Assembly: GCA_037176845.1 (NCBI GenBank) | Contig: JAYKXP010000055.1 | Span: 248,001-312,000, forward strand | Source of the DNA: Paramarasmius palmivorus | Lineage: Eukaryota; Basidiomycota; Agaricomycetes; Agaricales; Marasmiaceae | Direction: 5' to 3' | Length of the DNA stretch: 64,000 nucleotides | Part shown: positions 1 to 13,992 of the stretch, piece by piece | Numbering within the stretch: the first letter of the stretch is position 1 | How the letters are laid out: each line of letters starts with the position of its first letter | Position numbers and translations under genes: made by a program | Notes under the pieces: generated by a model | Database searches by the model: none | What the model was told of the DNA's origin: nothing | Seen by the model: the letters and a program-made list of their open reading frames with translations, nothing else

Positions 1-1532
1 TCTTGAACACCCGAGGAGGAATAATTGGCGAACGTTTCGTATAAAGCTCGTTAATGCAACCACCGACGAGTAGCAGTCCAGCGACCAGCACAAGTGCCCA
101 TGCCTTGGGCTCACCCCAGCCTTGTTCTCCAAACTGAAAACCAACCAAAAGGGAGACAACGCCCGTCATTATGAGGAAGAGACCGAGAAAGTCGAATTCG
201 GAGATGATTTGATGCAGGGGCTTGCGTGGGACTGGGTTGAGCTGGTGATATCCGTTAGTTCGTTACATCGTCGGAAGGAGTGAAGGAATACGTACGTTGA
301 GGAAATAGAGGAGTCCAACGGACACGGCTCCAGTAGGAAGGTTCTTTTAAGTGCAGAGGAGCAGTCAGACACAGGAAGAGGTAACAATGTGATATGTACG
401 GAGTATGCTCACTATCCAGAACGCCCATCTCCACGATACGTGGTCAGTCAGGGCACCGCCTATGTAATCAACATTTTAGTGGGCCATAAGACAAAAGCAC
501 ATAATACGATTACTCACCGATAAGTGGACCCAGAACAGACGCGATACCCCAGACCATCCTAACAAAACCATATCATCACCACGCGCACAAACCGCAAAAG
601 ACGCGGAACTTACCCATTTAGTCCAGCGTATTTTGGCCGATCCTCCAACGTCACTATATCACTGATTGTAATCATCATCAATTGAATGATACCCCCACCA
701 CCCAATCCTTGAACGCCTCTGCTGATGATGAACATGATGAATGACTGGCTAGCTCCGCATAGCGCAGATCCTACGAGGAAGACTCCAATGACGAAGTACA
801 GCAGAGGCTTGCGTCCAACGATGTCCTATTTTGGTCGAGTATGAGTGAATTATGTAGCCTTAGAAGCAGAGACCGCATGGGGAGAGAAGACTTACCGAAA
901 GTTTGCCGTATAATGGAGTTAGACCTTCGCCGGCGGCATGAGTCAGATTGAAAAGTGTCGAATTGAGTGGTCACGATTCGAGCTTACATGCACCAGTCAG
1001 AAGATATGCTGTTCCCGCCCATGAGTAAGCATCCCCTCCACCCAAGTCACGAATAATGGTGGGTAGAGCAGTGGAAACTATATCCAAGTTACGGTGGTGA
1101 AATTGGTGCAACGAAGGTTTAGGTGACGAACCGATGGTCTGATCCATAGCAGCGAGAAAGACTGATAATATGAGACTGATTAGCTCAGGCAATACGCGTC
1201 TTAAGGATAGATGAGGATAGGAATAAGTCGCGACGACTTGCCTGAAAGCATCAACCTATATGTCACCGATCAAATTTCAGCTCAATCACGTCTTTAGAAA
1301 CTCGGAATAGACGACTACCCAGCGAAAACGACGACATAGTTGCTGGAGAGTAAAAAAAAAACTCGGTGAGACATTCGACATCGACAACGAGGATCCATAC
1401 ACACTTTTTTGGCAGAGTTTGGACCTCTGTATCACGCCAGTGAGTCTGTGCCTTGGTTTCCGCGTGAGCTTCAGACTCAGTGGGAGTACTGGCATCCATG
1501 GCCTTGATCTGCGTTTCCTGAACGTCCGTCAT
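1..1532 (-). CDS. MFS drug:H+ antiporter (DHA2-like), copy 1, 3' part outside window
   Basis: Proton-driven efflux transporter of the major facilitator superfamily, expected in the plasma membrane. The start ATG is at 1530-1532 (minus strand) and is followed by a hydrophilic N-terminus rich in Thr and Glu. Short exons separated by about 50-80 nt introns then encode the family landmarks: FLAAMDQTI (first helix), STALPTIIRDLGG, the TPLYGKLSD...GRKP loop (motif A), and the SRGVQGLGGGG motif of DHA2-type 14-helix pumps. The reading continues to about base 2 through a helix pair (TGVVSLLVGFQFGEQGW) and leaves the window, so the C-terminal half is not seen. No break was found in the visible exons. 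It is a near-identical tandem copy of the gene at 1892-4590. Substrate cannot be told from sequence; toxin or drug export is typical for the family. Confidence 0.85.
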
Positions 1533-1891
1533 GGTGACAAGAAGAAGAAGAAACCGCTGAGATGCCGCAGCTGACCAAAATACAGACTGGGGTGGGACAA
1601 CATGGTGTGGAAAAATGAAAGAGTGATTTCTCCGAAGGGTCCAGCGGCGGAACCCGGCAATTGAGATGCCTGCCGTTCATGCAGATGGCCGCGCTCCCGC
1701 AACAAAAAAAAATTGAACTTGAACTTGGAGCGACAGCCTACAGGATCTGGCATTAAATATTAAATACCGAGTGTACATAGAATTTGCTGCAAGTCTAAGT
1801 AATGGATATAGTTTATACATATATACAATAGCATGTGTAGGCGTCATGTACCGTTATCGTGGAAGTCCATTAGTTCATACCGCCGACATCG
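1533..1891. other. Intergenic spacer between tandem MFS copies
   Basis: This spacer holds the 5' flank of copy 1 and the 3' flank of copy 2. It contains an A run near 1707-1715 and AT-rich sequence around 1754-1835. No gene, RNA or strong promoter element was recognised. Confidence 0.5.
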
Positions 1892-4590
1892 TCAGACATG
1901 AGCATCCTCTTTGGCCTTTTCCTCCTCAGATGATGGTGTACTCGGGCTGGTCTCTTTGCTCTCAGAGCTCGTGGTATCGGCACGTATAACATTCCTCTTG
2001 AGAGAATACGGTCGGATGAAGAGCACTGTGGCCGTAGCAAATCAGGATGCGGCAAATAAGATGCAGGAGGATCCAAAGTACGTACCCATAATAAACGCGG
2101 AAAAGACAAGCGGTGTGCACACGATCCTATGCAAACTCGTTAGAGCGGCCAACCACAGTGTAATCTCGGAGCTCATCCTTACCACAGCGACGAAATACTC
2201 TTTGTATAGGCGTGCAGCACCCGCTGTCTTAACTCGGGGGGCTGGCATACTGAATCAGACCCAGCTCTGAACCAGTTAAGTGGGTTGAGGCATACCTCAA
2301 TAAACACCAGATCTCTCAACTCATTTGTCAGCTGGCTTATACTTTTCTCCGCTGCATTGTAATCCGGCGCATCCTCTGCGAGCCTCTTCTTGAGCGTGTT
2401 CGCAAAAACGACGTTGCCGACACTAAGGCCTATGGAACCCATTAATGTCCGGAAGAGGAGGATTGCAGTCGTTGAAGCTGCCATATCAGCCAGAGGCATC
2501 GACGCTTGGAATGCTTTGGTTCTTCGTCGTTAACAAGGAGATCAAGAGAGAGGGCTCAAAGGGATACTTACCGACAGTGAGAACCTGGAACAAGCACCCC
2601 AAACCCAATGCCGCAACGAACGGGTAAAGCTCTTTCTCTGCTCTATTTGATCGATCATCGAGCTGGATCATAAGCCCGAAGCCGAGTGCCATTATTGCCT
2701 GTCTGATATCAACAGCCTGCACAAATGAAGAGGCGAACAACGTACAAATCCAGTCCAGATAATTCTTCGATAATCCCTGGTCCGAGACATGATGATCCCA
2801 CTGGCCAGTGCCATTATCGAGCTCACGAGGGAGTATGGTAACGTCTCGATACCAGAGATGATCGCAGAGCTTCCGAGTATTTGGAAGTAAGTTGGCAAGA
2901 CTATGGGGAAACGAGATCTCATCTTAGAAAGCCAGTTTTGGAAGTCGACGATAGCACATACAATAGGTAGCCATCCTGCAAGACAGTAAGAGTGAGTAAT
3001 ACTGCGCAGTAATCTAGGGGTTCGGAAAGACATACATATACGAGAACGTATGTATACCTGCACTTCCCAGTAATGCTGTTGTCGTTCGTGTCTTGAACAC
3101 CCGAGGAGGAATAATTGGCGAACGTTTCGTATAAAGCTCGTTAATGCAACCACCGACGAGTAGCAGTCCAGCGACGAGCACGAGTGCCCATGCCTTAGGC
3201 TCTCCCCAGCCTTGTTCTCCGAATTGAAATCCGACCAAAAGGGAGACAACGCCCGTCATTATGAGGAAGAGGCCGAGAAAGTCGAATTCGGAGATGATCT
3301 GTTGCAGGGATTTGCGTGGGACTGGGTTGAGCTGATGATATCCGTTAGCTCGTTATGTCATCGGAAGGAGTGAACGGTGGTAAATACGTACATTGAGGAA
3401 ATAGAGGAGACCGACGGACACGGCTCCAGTAGGGATGTTCTTTCGGGTTCAGAAGTGATCAGACCCGGGAAGAGACTAGTCCGAAATATATGAAATGTGC
3501 TCACTATCCAAAATGCCCATCTCCACGATACATGGTCCGTCAGAGCGCCGCCTATGTAATCAACATTTCAGTGGGCCATAAGACAAAAGTACATAAATAC
3601 GATCACTCACCGACAAGGGGGCCAAGAACTGACGCGATACCCCAGACGACCCTAACAGCCCAGATAATTAGCATGCTTCTAACGACACAAGACTCAAAAC
3701 CTACCCAGTCAATCCAGCGTACTTTGGTCTATCCTCCAGTGTCACTATATCACTGACTGTAATCAGCATCAACTGAATGATACCTCCGCCCCCTAGTCCT
3801 TGAACACCTCTGCTGATGATGAACGCGATGAATGACTGGCTAGCTCCGCATAGCGCAGATCCAACGAGGAAGATTCCAATCGCGAAGTAGAGGATGGGTT
3901 TGCGTCCAACAATATCCTGCGTTGCGTTGCTTGGGTATGAGTACCGCTGATCATTGACGTAGCCTGAGGATTGGGAAGGCCTACCGAGAGTTTGCCATAT
4001 AAAGGAGTTAGACCTTCGGCAACGGCATGAGTCAGATTGAAAGTGTTGGATTGAGCGTTCACGATTCGAGCTTACATGCACCAGTGAGAAGATAGGCTGT
4101 TCCCGCCCATGAGTAAGCATCCCCTCCACCCAGGTCGCGAATGATGGTGGGCAGAGGCAGTAGAAACTATGTGTTGAATGAATTGAGGTGGAGAAGTCAA
4201 TGTGACTGATTTAGTGACGAACCGATGGTCTGATCCATAGCAGCGAGGAAGGCTGATGATATGAAATTCGTCAGTTATAGACGATCGAAAAGAGTGAAAA
4301 GGCTACGACGACTTGCCTGAAAGCATCAACCTATATCAAACCGATCAAGACTTCAGCCCAGCGATGTTTGTTAAAGCTCGAAGAAAATGGCTACCCGGTG
4401 ATAACAACAGCATAATTACTAGAGAAACCCGTTCAGACAACACGCGTGTGACACCAATGATGATTCATACGCACTTTTTTGGCAGTGTTTGAACCTCTGT
4501 ATCACGCCAATGACTCTGAGCTTTGGTTTCCCCGTGAGCTTCAGAAACAGTGGGAGTATCGGCCTTCTGTGTTTCCTGAACGTTCGCCAT
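1892..4590 (-). CDS. MFS drug:H+ antiporter (DHA2-like), copy 2, complete
   Basis: Complete paralogue of the truncated copy at the left edge. The start ATG is at 4588-4590 and the stop (TGA) at 1892-1894. Exons in order give a polar N-terminus, motif A (GKLS..GRKP), the SRGVQGLGGGG motif, a long extracellular or loop region, a RFPIVLPTYFQILGSSA helix segment, the GLGCLFQVLTV helix, the PLADMAASTTAILLFRT helix and LMGSIGLSVGN. The C-terminal exons are small: after LVFIE an intron (GTATGCC...CAG) leads to LRQRVLHAYTKS, then two further introns lead to the last helix (CTPLVFSAFIM..LFIRPYS). The tail is acidic and Ser/Glu-rich and ends ...KEDAHV. All junctions are GT-AG and keep frame, so the gene looks functional. 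It belongs with 14-TM fungal multidrug pumps; the exact substrate is unknown. Confidence 0.85.
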
Positions 4591-6206
4591 AGTGATAAGA
4601 AGAAACCTGCGTAAAAATGCCCCAGTACGTTGACAAGGTATGGTCTCCGGGCTGTGTCACGCAACTAAAGAAAATGGACTTGAGCGAGTTTCGATTTGAA
4701 AAGAAGTAGGCCTACCGATGCTACGCCTACACAGGTATCGAACAACGGCGTCGTTCGAGAAGATCTACGAGGGAAATGGGGTAAGAGCAAATTTATATCT
4801 AAGGAGAAAAGGGCAGCCCGCTGAAGGCTTTCCTTACCTAGGGAGGTATCGCCGTTGGGAGCTTTCGCGCTGGAGATGTGGTAAGAGGAAGAGATAGCAC
4901 GCCCAGAATTAACTGGGTCGAAGTATGGCATAGGACGCGATGATCTGTGGCTCTTGTAGACGTGTCGTCATTGCGCGTCATTTCCTGAGGCCTCTGAGAC
5001 CAGCTGTGACCCGAACACAATTTGAGAGTGCCGAAACGAGTCGACGCGTTGAGGTTTGTGATTGACAAACTTGACCTGAAATTAGGGTTGATGTATGTGA
5101 GAAAATTTCGGATCGACCCTTGCCGGTGCATCTGCTCCTCTGCTCCTGGCTTCTACAATTCGATGGACTTCTACACTGACAGACCTTGATAACTTTTGGC
5201 TGGCACGGGTTGTGCTAATCGACGGTGGGAAATGGAGGCTCGGTATGGAGACACAGTTTTGCGGGCTTACCTGCTAAACCGGACTCCATCACAAGTTTGA
5301 ACCAACTTTGTCTCTTTGCTCAAGTTAGGAAGGCAAGATTCTACTGTGGCGCCACATACTCTCCTTGGGAAGCTCTAGGAATAGCTGAAGTCCGCTAAGA
5401 AAACACGGTCGTCGGTGGCCTGATACTGTTCATTGGTAGATCAAGCATTACGCGTACGATTCAAGGTGTGTCATCAGCATCAGCATCCACTCCCGCTCAA
5501 CAATGATACTGACCCGAACAAGCAGAAGCCCACTGTTTCTATACATACAGATCCGTCGGAAACCTTCGTTTAATGTCGATTCCGCACAATAATTTTCAAT
5601 AATTTTCCTCTCGTCCCATCCATGTGGGCCCGTTGGTGAACACTCTTGAACATGACATTCCTGAACTAGTGGTCTTTCTGTGCATCCTTCCGGCCGCCTA
5701 ACCGACTCTTTCACACTGACTTATAAACCTTGACACTTCAGAAGGATACGTCAGTACACACCAGTGGTTGGATACCGGAAATAGTTACCACAATCCCATA
5801 AAGGTTATTTACGGAGCTGTAGTTGAAACCTTCTCCGGCGTTGAGTAACCGGACGAGACATTAATAAAAGACGAGTTCCTCGCAGATGGCGTACAATTAC
5901 CTTCCATTGCTTCCGCTGACATCTGAGCATGGGATAATGGGATACAATCTGTTGAAAACCGCATGCAATTTTCACTCCATCTGTCAAGTGGATATGGGTA
6001 CATATCTCTCATTGAACGGTCATCTGCCAGCCGTCCACGGGTCTCGATTTCAGTTTTCGACATCATGATGCCCAGGGTACCTATGCCATGATCCTTCGAG
6101 ACGCGGACGTGCCCATGTGGCGCTGTTACTCTTTGTATGGGAATAGATATAAGAGAATGCGTAAATCGCGCTTTGTCTCATCATTCCTTCTTCTCTTTCT
6201 ACCACC
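4591..6206. other. Long intergenic region, no assigned gene
   Basis: This is a 1.6 kb region between divergent genes: the MFS copy reads left and the esterase reads right. Minus-strand open stretches at 4665-5131, 5448-5714 and 5809-6066 have no recognisable domain and no convincing intron structure. A TATA-like TATAAG lies at 6148-6153, about 55 bases before the esterase ATG. The rest probably holds promoters for both neighbours; one short unannotated gene cannot be excluded. Confidence 0.4.
6148..6153 (+). promoter_or_regulatory. Possible TATA element of the carboxylesterase gene
   Basis: TATAAG stands 54 bases before the esterase start codon, in an A/T-rich patch. Position fits a core promoter element, but the motif is short and unsupported by transcript data. 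Confidence 0.3.
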
Positions 6207-8367
<2,161 letters not shown>

Positions 8368-8595
8368 ATAGGTTTTAGTGCAAAATGTTTCGTGTAGCTG
8401 AGATCTCGAAGTAAGCCAATACTTAAAAGAGACAAGTAAAAGAGTTTATGCACCATGACTTTGTTCCTAAGTTGTAACCACTCTAATCTTCGATGATGAT
8501 GGTGAACGTTGAACGTTGGAGGAGGACAGGCAGAATTCGCACGCGATTTATTCTTGGTCTCTTACCAGCTGGTATCGACAGTGTGCCGAGCATCC

Positions 8596-9074
8596 ATGAT
8601 GTCCACAAACACACTTCCGACCGCGTTGTTCCAAAACTTGCTTTCTAAACTAGTAACCATACTAGAACTCACGCAAAATCCGGAAGGAATCGCAACGCCC
8701 CAGGGAAAACAAGCCATCTTGCAGGCGGTTCGCACTTTTTAATTCCTCAATGCAAGCAAAAATCTCATTTTACCTGTAGACCAACGACTTCAAAGCATCA
8801 CTCATGCAGGCCAAGGAGCTAGCCGGTGGACTGCCAGGAGGTGACTTGTTGATTGAGGACCAAGACGATGTTATAGATATGCTGATGACTTTGCGAGACC
8901 GCAAAAGGTGTGTTGGGCCTTTTATTGGACTCGAAGTTGGGCTGACGAAAATGTAGAGAGCAGCTCGTAGACTTTTCAAACAGAGCAACTTTGGTTGCTA
9001 CCGCTTCCACCGACACCACAGATATGAAAATGGAAATTGATTCTATGGCATCCACCCCCCTTCATGAGAGTTGA
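8596..9074 (+). CDS. MED9: Mediator complex subunit 9-like small protein
   Basis: Three exons give a protein of about 120 residues. Exon 1 starts at the ATGATG at 8596 (MMSTNTLPTALFQNLL...) and ends at the GCG before GTTCGC; introns run to TGTAG and from GTGTGTTG to ATGTAG. The central exon encodes a helix with LPGGDLLIEDQDDVIDML followed by LRDRKR, the charged coiled-coil pattern seen at the C-terminus of fungal Med9, part of the Mediator middle module that bridges activators and RNA polymerase II. The C-terminal tail is Thr/Ser-rich and ends STPLHES. The first donor (GTTCGC) is weak. The family call rests on this one motif and on size, so it is moderate. Confidence 0.5.
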
Positions 9075-9260
9075 ACGTTGAATTGTCGAAAATCGGGCTT
9101 TAGAGAATAGGAAGGAATATCAGTGTTAGTTTGGATCTATTTTTATCCGATCGTTCTTCTGGGTGCTTATGAGGTTCACTCAAGCTTCAAGACTTGTTCT
9201 TCTCTTCATTCATCTCGCCTCGACGGCGTTACGGCTGGTCCCTTCATACACACTCTACAA

Positions 9261-10816
9261 ATGCAGCCTGGTGCTCAACATCTCAGCGTCCTCGTCCTCG
9301 TTTCGATTCTATGGACCGTTATGGCGGAAGAAAGTCAAGTACATTGGATTAGTCCCTCGGCGGGAGACGTGTTTGGCCCTGGTGACAACATCAAAGGAGC
9401 ATGGACTGCCGACAAGGCAGTAGTCTCACCATCATTCAAACTCTGTCAAGGGTCTACGCAGTCAAGTCTCAATACGCGAGATGCTAGCGATGGTTCAGGA
9501 GCAAAATGCGGAGCTAAGACCTATCCGACTGTGCAACAGGATAGCGGTACCTACTCAATCTCGCTGTAAGTCAATCTTCTTGTTCTCTGTAGATTCTACG
9601 CTCAACCTCAATACTCTAGGACCGTGCCAAACACTACCCACGTGGAATGGTACTACTTGCTAATGATGGACGATTTCGGGAACGTTCATCGCTCGCCTTC
9701 ATTCTCTCTATCACGTACGCGTTGGCCATTGATTTTTCTACAATGAAACTTACCTGTTGTTCATTAGCATCTGGCTCCGTACCAGAACCGTCTGAGCGAG
9801 GTGGCCAAAACCGCCCTTTAGGCACACAAGAAAGCTCGCAATCGCCTCTGTCAAACAATCCTAAAGCTGAGGAAGCACCAGCAGAGCCTCTTGTTACAGT
9901 AACTTCGCTCCCTGTTCCTTCAGCTGCCATGGCCAGTGCTGTTGGCACGGAGATGACAGCAACGCGGCATTCGTCACCTCCTACCGCCGCATTTGCAATT
10001 CCGCTCTCCATTGTCGGCGCGATCTTACTAGCAGCACTCATTGTCGCTGTTCGACAGAACAGGATACTGGGTGCCGAAAGAGCTTTGGACATACATAGGT
10101 TCAGAGAGGCACTTTCACGATCCAGTAGTTTTGGTAAAGGAGGCTATCGTTCAAAGCATGACGATATTGAGAAGAATCGTGCTGGAGCATACGGGTGTGC
10201 CCCCATGATGCCCGCCATTCAGGCAATGCCTGTGCCACTTTTCATGCCTCCAGCACCGCCGTACGAACTGCGAGCTTCTCGAGCCAAGGATTCGTATACA
10301 GCTCACGTGTCACGCCCGTACTCGCCTCCTCCATCACTATACAAAAGTGCAGCACCTTCATACAGGTCCTCGTCCAGGCCTGCTTCGACCCACTCCCGTA
10401 TTTCAGTATCATCATCTCATCACTCCACTGCCAGTTCGAGGTCAAGAACGGTCACTTTCCGTGAACCAGAGATACCGATGCCACTCCCTCGACCGCCATC
10501 TCGCGTTTCATCATTTTCGTCCGCATCACGGTCTTCGACCTATCGTTCACTCGTTGCCTTACCTCCCATTCAGGCAGGACCTGCGTTTTATGATATGAAT
10601 CGTTTGGAAACGAAGGAACCCGAGGGTGTGGACGGTGATGTGACGGATAGCATCCTGGAGGACTATATGTTGCCTTCGCCATCGAGGCCATCATGTTTAT
10701 TGCCGGCTCCACATCTGCGGGAAGAGGAAAGTGCCCAGAAGCCTACATTGGTGAATCCCTATGATGCGGTGGCGGCTAGTCTGAGGAACAGTAGGATTAG
10801 TTCCACCAAGGTCTGA
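9261..10816 (+). CDS. Single-pass membrane protein with KNH-like N-terminal domain and Ser/Pro-rich tail
   Basis: The start at 9261 gives a signal peptide (MQPGAQHLSVLVLVSILWTV). The ectodomain begins VHWISPSAGDVFGPGD, which resembles the Kre9/KNH1-type N-terminal domain of fungal cell-surface proteins. Introns at about 9566-9619 and 9714-9768 are in frame. A Ser/Thr/Pro-rich linker leads to one hydrophobic helix (PLSIVGAILLAALIVAV), then a basic stretch and a long cytoplasmic tail very rich in Ser, Pro, Arg and Tyr (PYSPPPSLYKS, SYRSSSRPASTHS). The tail ends ...SRISSTKV. The layout suggests a cell-wall sensor or adhesion-type protein, comparable in architecture to Wsc/Mid sensors, but no known sensor domain was identified. 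It is intact; the function is inferred from topology only. Confidence 0.7.
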
Positions 10817-11016
10817 TTGTCTGGTACCTCGTGTCTTGGTTTAGCGAAAGCAGAAATGTCTTGACTTCTTCTCTGACGTCCACACGCAAAGGATTAAAAC
10901 AATTTATCATATTCATACATACATAGCTACATACAATACCAATGCATCCTAGGCATGCGATGAACACATCCGCCAAACCGAAACGGGAATATGAGCACCT
11001 TACGCGGTAAGGAAAT

Positions 11017-13491
11017 CTACAGATCAATCAACAACGCCTCTTTCCTTTCCTCTGTCTGCGCTACTCCCGAAGGTAGACCCACAGTCGGTCCGTACATTGA
11101 GAATGACTGAGGCGCTGACGTGGGTGCAACCGGGAACTGGGCCAACGAGGTAACAGAAGGTGCTGGTGGCGGTGACGAAGGGAGGTATTGCGGTTGCGGC
11201 TGTTTTTGAGGCTGCGAATAGGATTCCTGCTGCTGCTGCTGGGCCGACGTTTGTGATGGATAGTATGGTTGTTGGGGCTGCTGATGAGTAGGCGGATGAG
11301 AAATCGTATGACTGCGTGATAAATTTGGCGACGAAGGGGACATGGAGTTATGTTGTGAGTATGAGATTGTGTTTTGTCGTGAAAGAGTCGGTGAATGCGA
11401 TACAGGTTGTGATTGGGGAGGTTGTGCATGAGGGATGGCAAATGAAGCTGGTGGAGGGGATGTCACGACAGGTGAGTGGGGAGGTGACACCGTGTGGTAT
11501 GGGGCAGCTGGAGGTTGTTGAGGAGCGTATTGAGCATACTGCAACTGGGAGACAGGAACATGATCATGCTGCTGCTGAGTAGCGTACTGAGGCTGAGGCT
11601 GAGGCTGCGGCTGCGCATTGTTGTGGTACCAGGGTTGAGACTGCGGTGTCGGGGTCTGCGCGTCTCGAGCAGGATAGGACGGCTGAGGGGTCATCTGGCC
11701 TGACGTTGGTTCCTGGTAGCCGTTTTGGTGCCAGTGCGAATGTCCATTAACAGCGGTATGACCTGTGTGAGTAGGTTGCTGATACGGTGCTTGTGGTGCT
11801 TGTGGTGCTTGTGGTGCCCTCCAACGTGGTTGTGCTACTTGCTGCGACAAAATCTGATCGTAAAGCTTGACAGCTTGTGACAACTTGTCATGCATTTCTG
11901 AAAGTATTTCTGTTGGGTAATCAAGCTTTAGCATACGACTCGAAGGGTGTATCATGAAGTGAACTCACGTTCTTTCCGTCCAGCATCGTCCAGGCTTAAA
12001 GCTAGTTTCGGCCTTAAGCTATTGGCTTTCTCGTACAACTCAGTGACCGCTGGGTATCGTGACATATCTCTGCCGCCTTGCGCCTGTACCTGGTCAACCG
12101 TCTGACTGAACGTAAGGATGACATCTTCTTCCAATGGCTCCATATCGTATTTGGGTATCTTGGGTAGTGAGGGGTGAGGCGCTACTGCGGGAGGGTACGA
12201 CTGCGAGTAGCCCGGTCCATTGTACGAGAAAGGTGGTTCCTCAGAACGAGGTGTTTCTACAGCTATGGGTGCACTAGCCTTCGGAGCGTTGGCCTCTTGC
12301 AGACTAGCTTCGATAGCGGCTCGGAGATCCGGATCGTCCTCCTCTTCGTTTCTGCCTTGAGGACGCGAGGATCTGTCGACGAGAGGTGGCTCGGAATACC
12401 CAGTTGGTTGAGAAGGCACCCATCCAGGACGACCGTGACCCCCAGCAGCGCCGACTTCTTGCAGAGACAGCTGGATAGCCCGCTGCAACTCCGCGTCTGC
12501 AAACTCTTGGGCTGATCGATGGCGGGAGCCATGCATACTCGAGCTATGTCGATGCCCCTTGTTTCTGGAAGAATTTATCTTTCTCAATCATTGTTATTCA
12601 TTAGACAGAGTACGACTCACGGTTTCTCAGCACGCTTGCTCAGTTTGTTGTAACATCCATCACAAACTCGTACTTCCTGCGTGATACCAAAGTGAGGAAG
12701 CGGAAGAGATTTCGAGGAACACTGTTGATCAAAAACTTGACCGCAGTTTCGACAGTGATGCTTGCGGTTGGTGAAGGTGAATGGTGTTCGGCAGCGCAGA
12801 CAAACTTCGGAATCTATCCACTCCGGCGCAGTGGATGTGTCTACCATGACTGAACTTGCAGCCGTGTAGTCTTTGGGAGGAAAATCGAAGCCTAAACATT
12901 TACTTAGAAGAAGGAAGCTGTACTAATGTGGTATCACGCACCTTCGGACTTGAGTGTCTTGTAGACAGTCCCAACGTAGCTCAATGACGGCTTTCCTTCA
13001 AATGCCACGCTCCAATTCTGAATGAACCTCAATATGGTGGTCTTTACTTCCTGATTCAATGCGGGCATCTTGAGGATGGACACGAGATTGTCGATGAATT
13101 CCCGCGAACCAATTTCTGCGAGGAAATGGTCTCCGCCGTTCTTCACGCATGTATCAGTCAGCTGAGAGATTTTGTTAGTGAAAGATTTGCGAGAAATTGA
13201 GGTCGCCCGCGTACTTTGAGTGCCAGCAGTTGCACGTTCGGATTCTTGTGATTGAGCCGTCGCTTTAAAGAGCGCATTGCTTCCTTAGCTGGCGCAGACT
13301 TGGATCGAATCTGGTCGCATATCTCGAGGTTCAAAGCAATGTCTTCTGAGCCTCCAGGACGTAGCTCTGATGTGGCCTTGTCTGGGGTTGAAGGTCAGAT
13401 TCTTCCGGTCCGGACATACACGACAAGATCTAAGCATACCTATTGCATCGTCTAACTGGGAAGTTCCCCATAGCCAGCTGCTGAACGACAT
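11017..13491 (-). CDS. VPS27: ESCRT-0 subunit Vps27/Hrs (VHS-FYVE-UIM protein)
   Basis: Endosomal sorting protein that binds PtdIns3P and ubiquitinated cargo and starts multivesicular body formation. The start at 13489-13491 ([17 protein letters not shown]) leads by a short intron into the VHS domain ([11 protein letters not shown] ... [13 protein letters not shown] ... ILRFIQNW). The FYVE zinc finger follows, with the PtdIns3P-binding RKHHCRNCG and paired Cys motifs (CLRC, CDGC). Two ubiquitin-interacting motifs come next ([12 protein letters not shown] and [14 protein letters not shown]), then the helical core that binds the partner Hse1, and a long Gln/Pro/Ser-rich tail with CAG- and CAA-type repeats. 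The last residues, ALLIDL, form a clathrin-box motif. All expected domains are present and in order. It is divergently paired with RPB1. Confidence 0.95.
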
Positions 13492-13992
13492 CTTGCAGCA
13501 GAAAAACAGAAGAGAGAATTAAGGAAAAGGTTGAAAAGACAGGGCAAGTCAGCACTCGGCCTTTGAGATGACGCTGCGAGACGTGATGTGTGACTGCGTG
13601 ACTGCTATGCGTGACATGGGTGACGAGTTTGCGGCTCCGCTGAGCCCGGTCGGCACTGGTTCTTGTTGAACCCCCATTGTCGTCGTCGTTGTCGTCGAGC
13701 ACACCACTCATCCACCCCCAGTACCCTCCCAGGACTGGCCTTACGAGCGTCATATACTTTACTGACCTCTTTTGGCCAAGTTTTTTCTCCTAATTTTCCC
13801 ATTTTCCTTCTTTATCCTTTGAACGATCCTTCGACTCTTCAACCGACCGCAAAATCTTCAAAACGGTCCTTTTCCTCAAAAAAACCGACGAGAACCCTGT
13901 CATCTGCTCGAAGGCGGTTGATATCCGATTTTTAGAACGACTACAGCTCTTAATACACATCTGCTCGCGTCTTTTTCGACCACTTCAACACT
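13492..13992. promoter_or_regulatory. Bidirectional promoter between VPS27 and RPB1
   Basis: 501 bases separate the two start codons. Within it, four GTGAC pentamers lie in 35 bases (13590-13594, 13598-13602, 13611-13615, 13620-13624). A pyrimidine-rich stretch near 13784-13870 probably holds the RPB1 transcription start. No TATA box was recognised. Confidence 0.55.

Larger units (their letters stand above)
1..4600. repeat. Direct tandem duplication of an MFS gene
   Basis: Bases 1-1540 and about 3091-4600 align along their length with the same exon and intron order. The first 60 bases of the window recur exactly at 3091-3150. Coding parts differ only by scattered substitutions, whereas introns have drifted more, including a longer A run in copy 1 near 1353-1362. 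The repeat unit is about 3.06-3.09 kb, so the duplicated block covers one gene plus its spacer. Because copy 1 is cut by the window edge, further copies to the left are possible. Confidence 0.9.

Noticed and set aside
1353..1362. A/T run in MFS copy 1 considered as a disabling insertion
   Set aside because: It falls inside an intron, and flanking exons join in frame to give LPKNNYVVVFAG-like sequence.
11200..11650. CAG/CTG-rich tract considered as a microsatellite or repeat locus
   Set aside because: It encodes the Gln/Pro-rich tail of Vps27 in frame and is interrupted; this is normal for the family.
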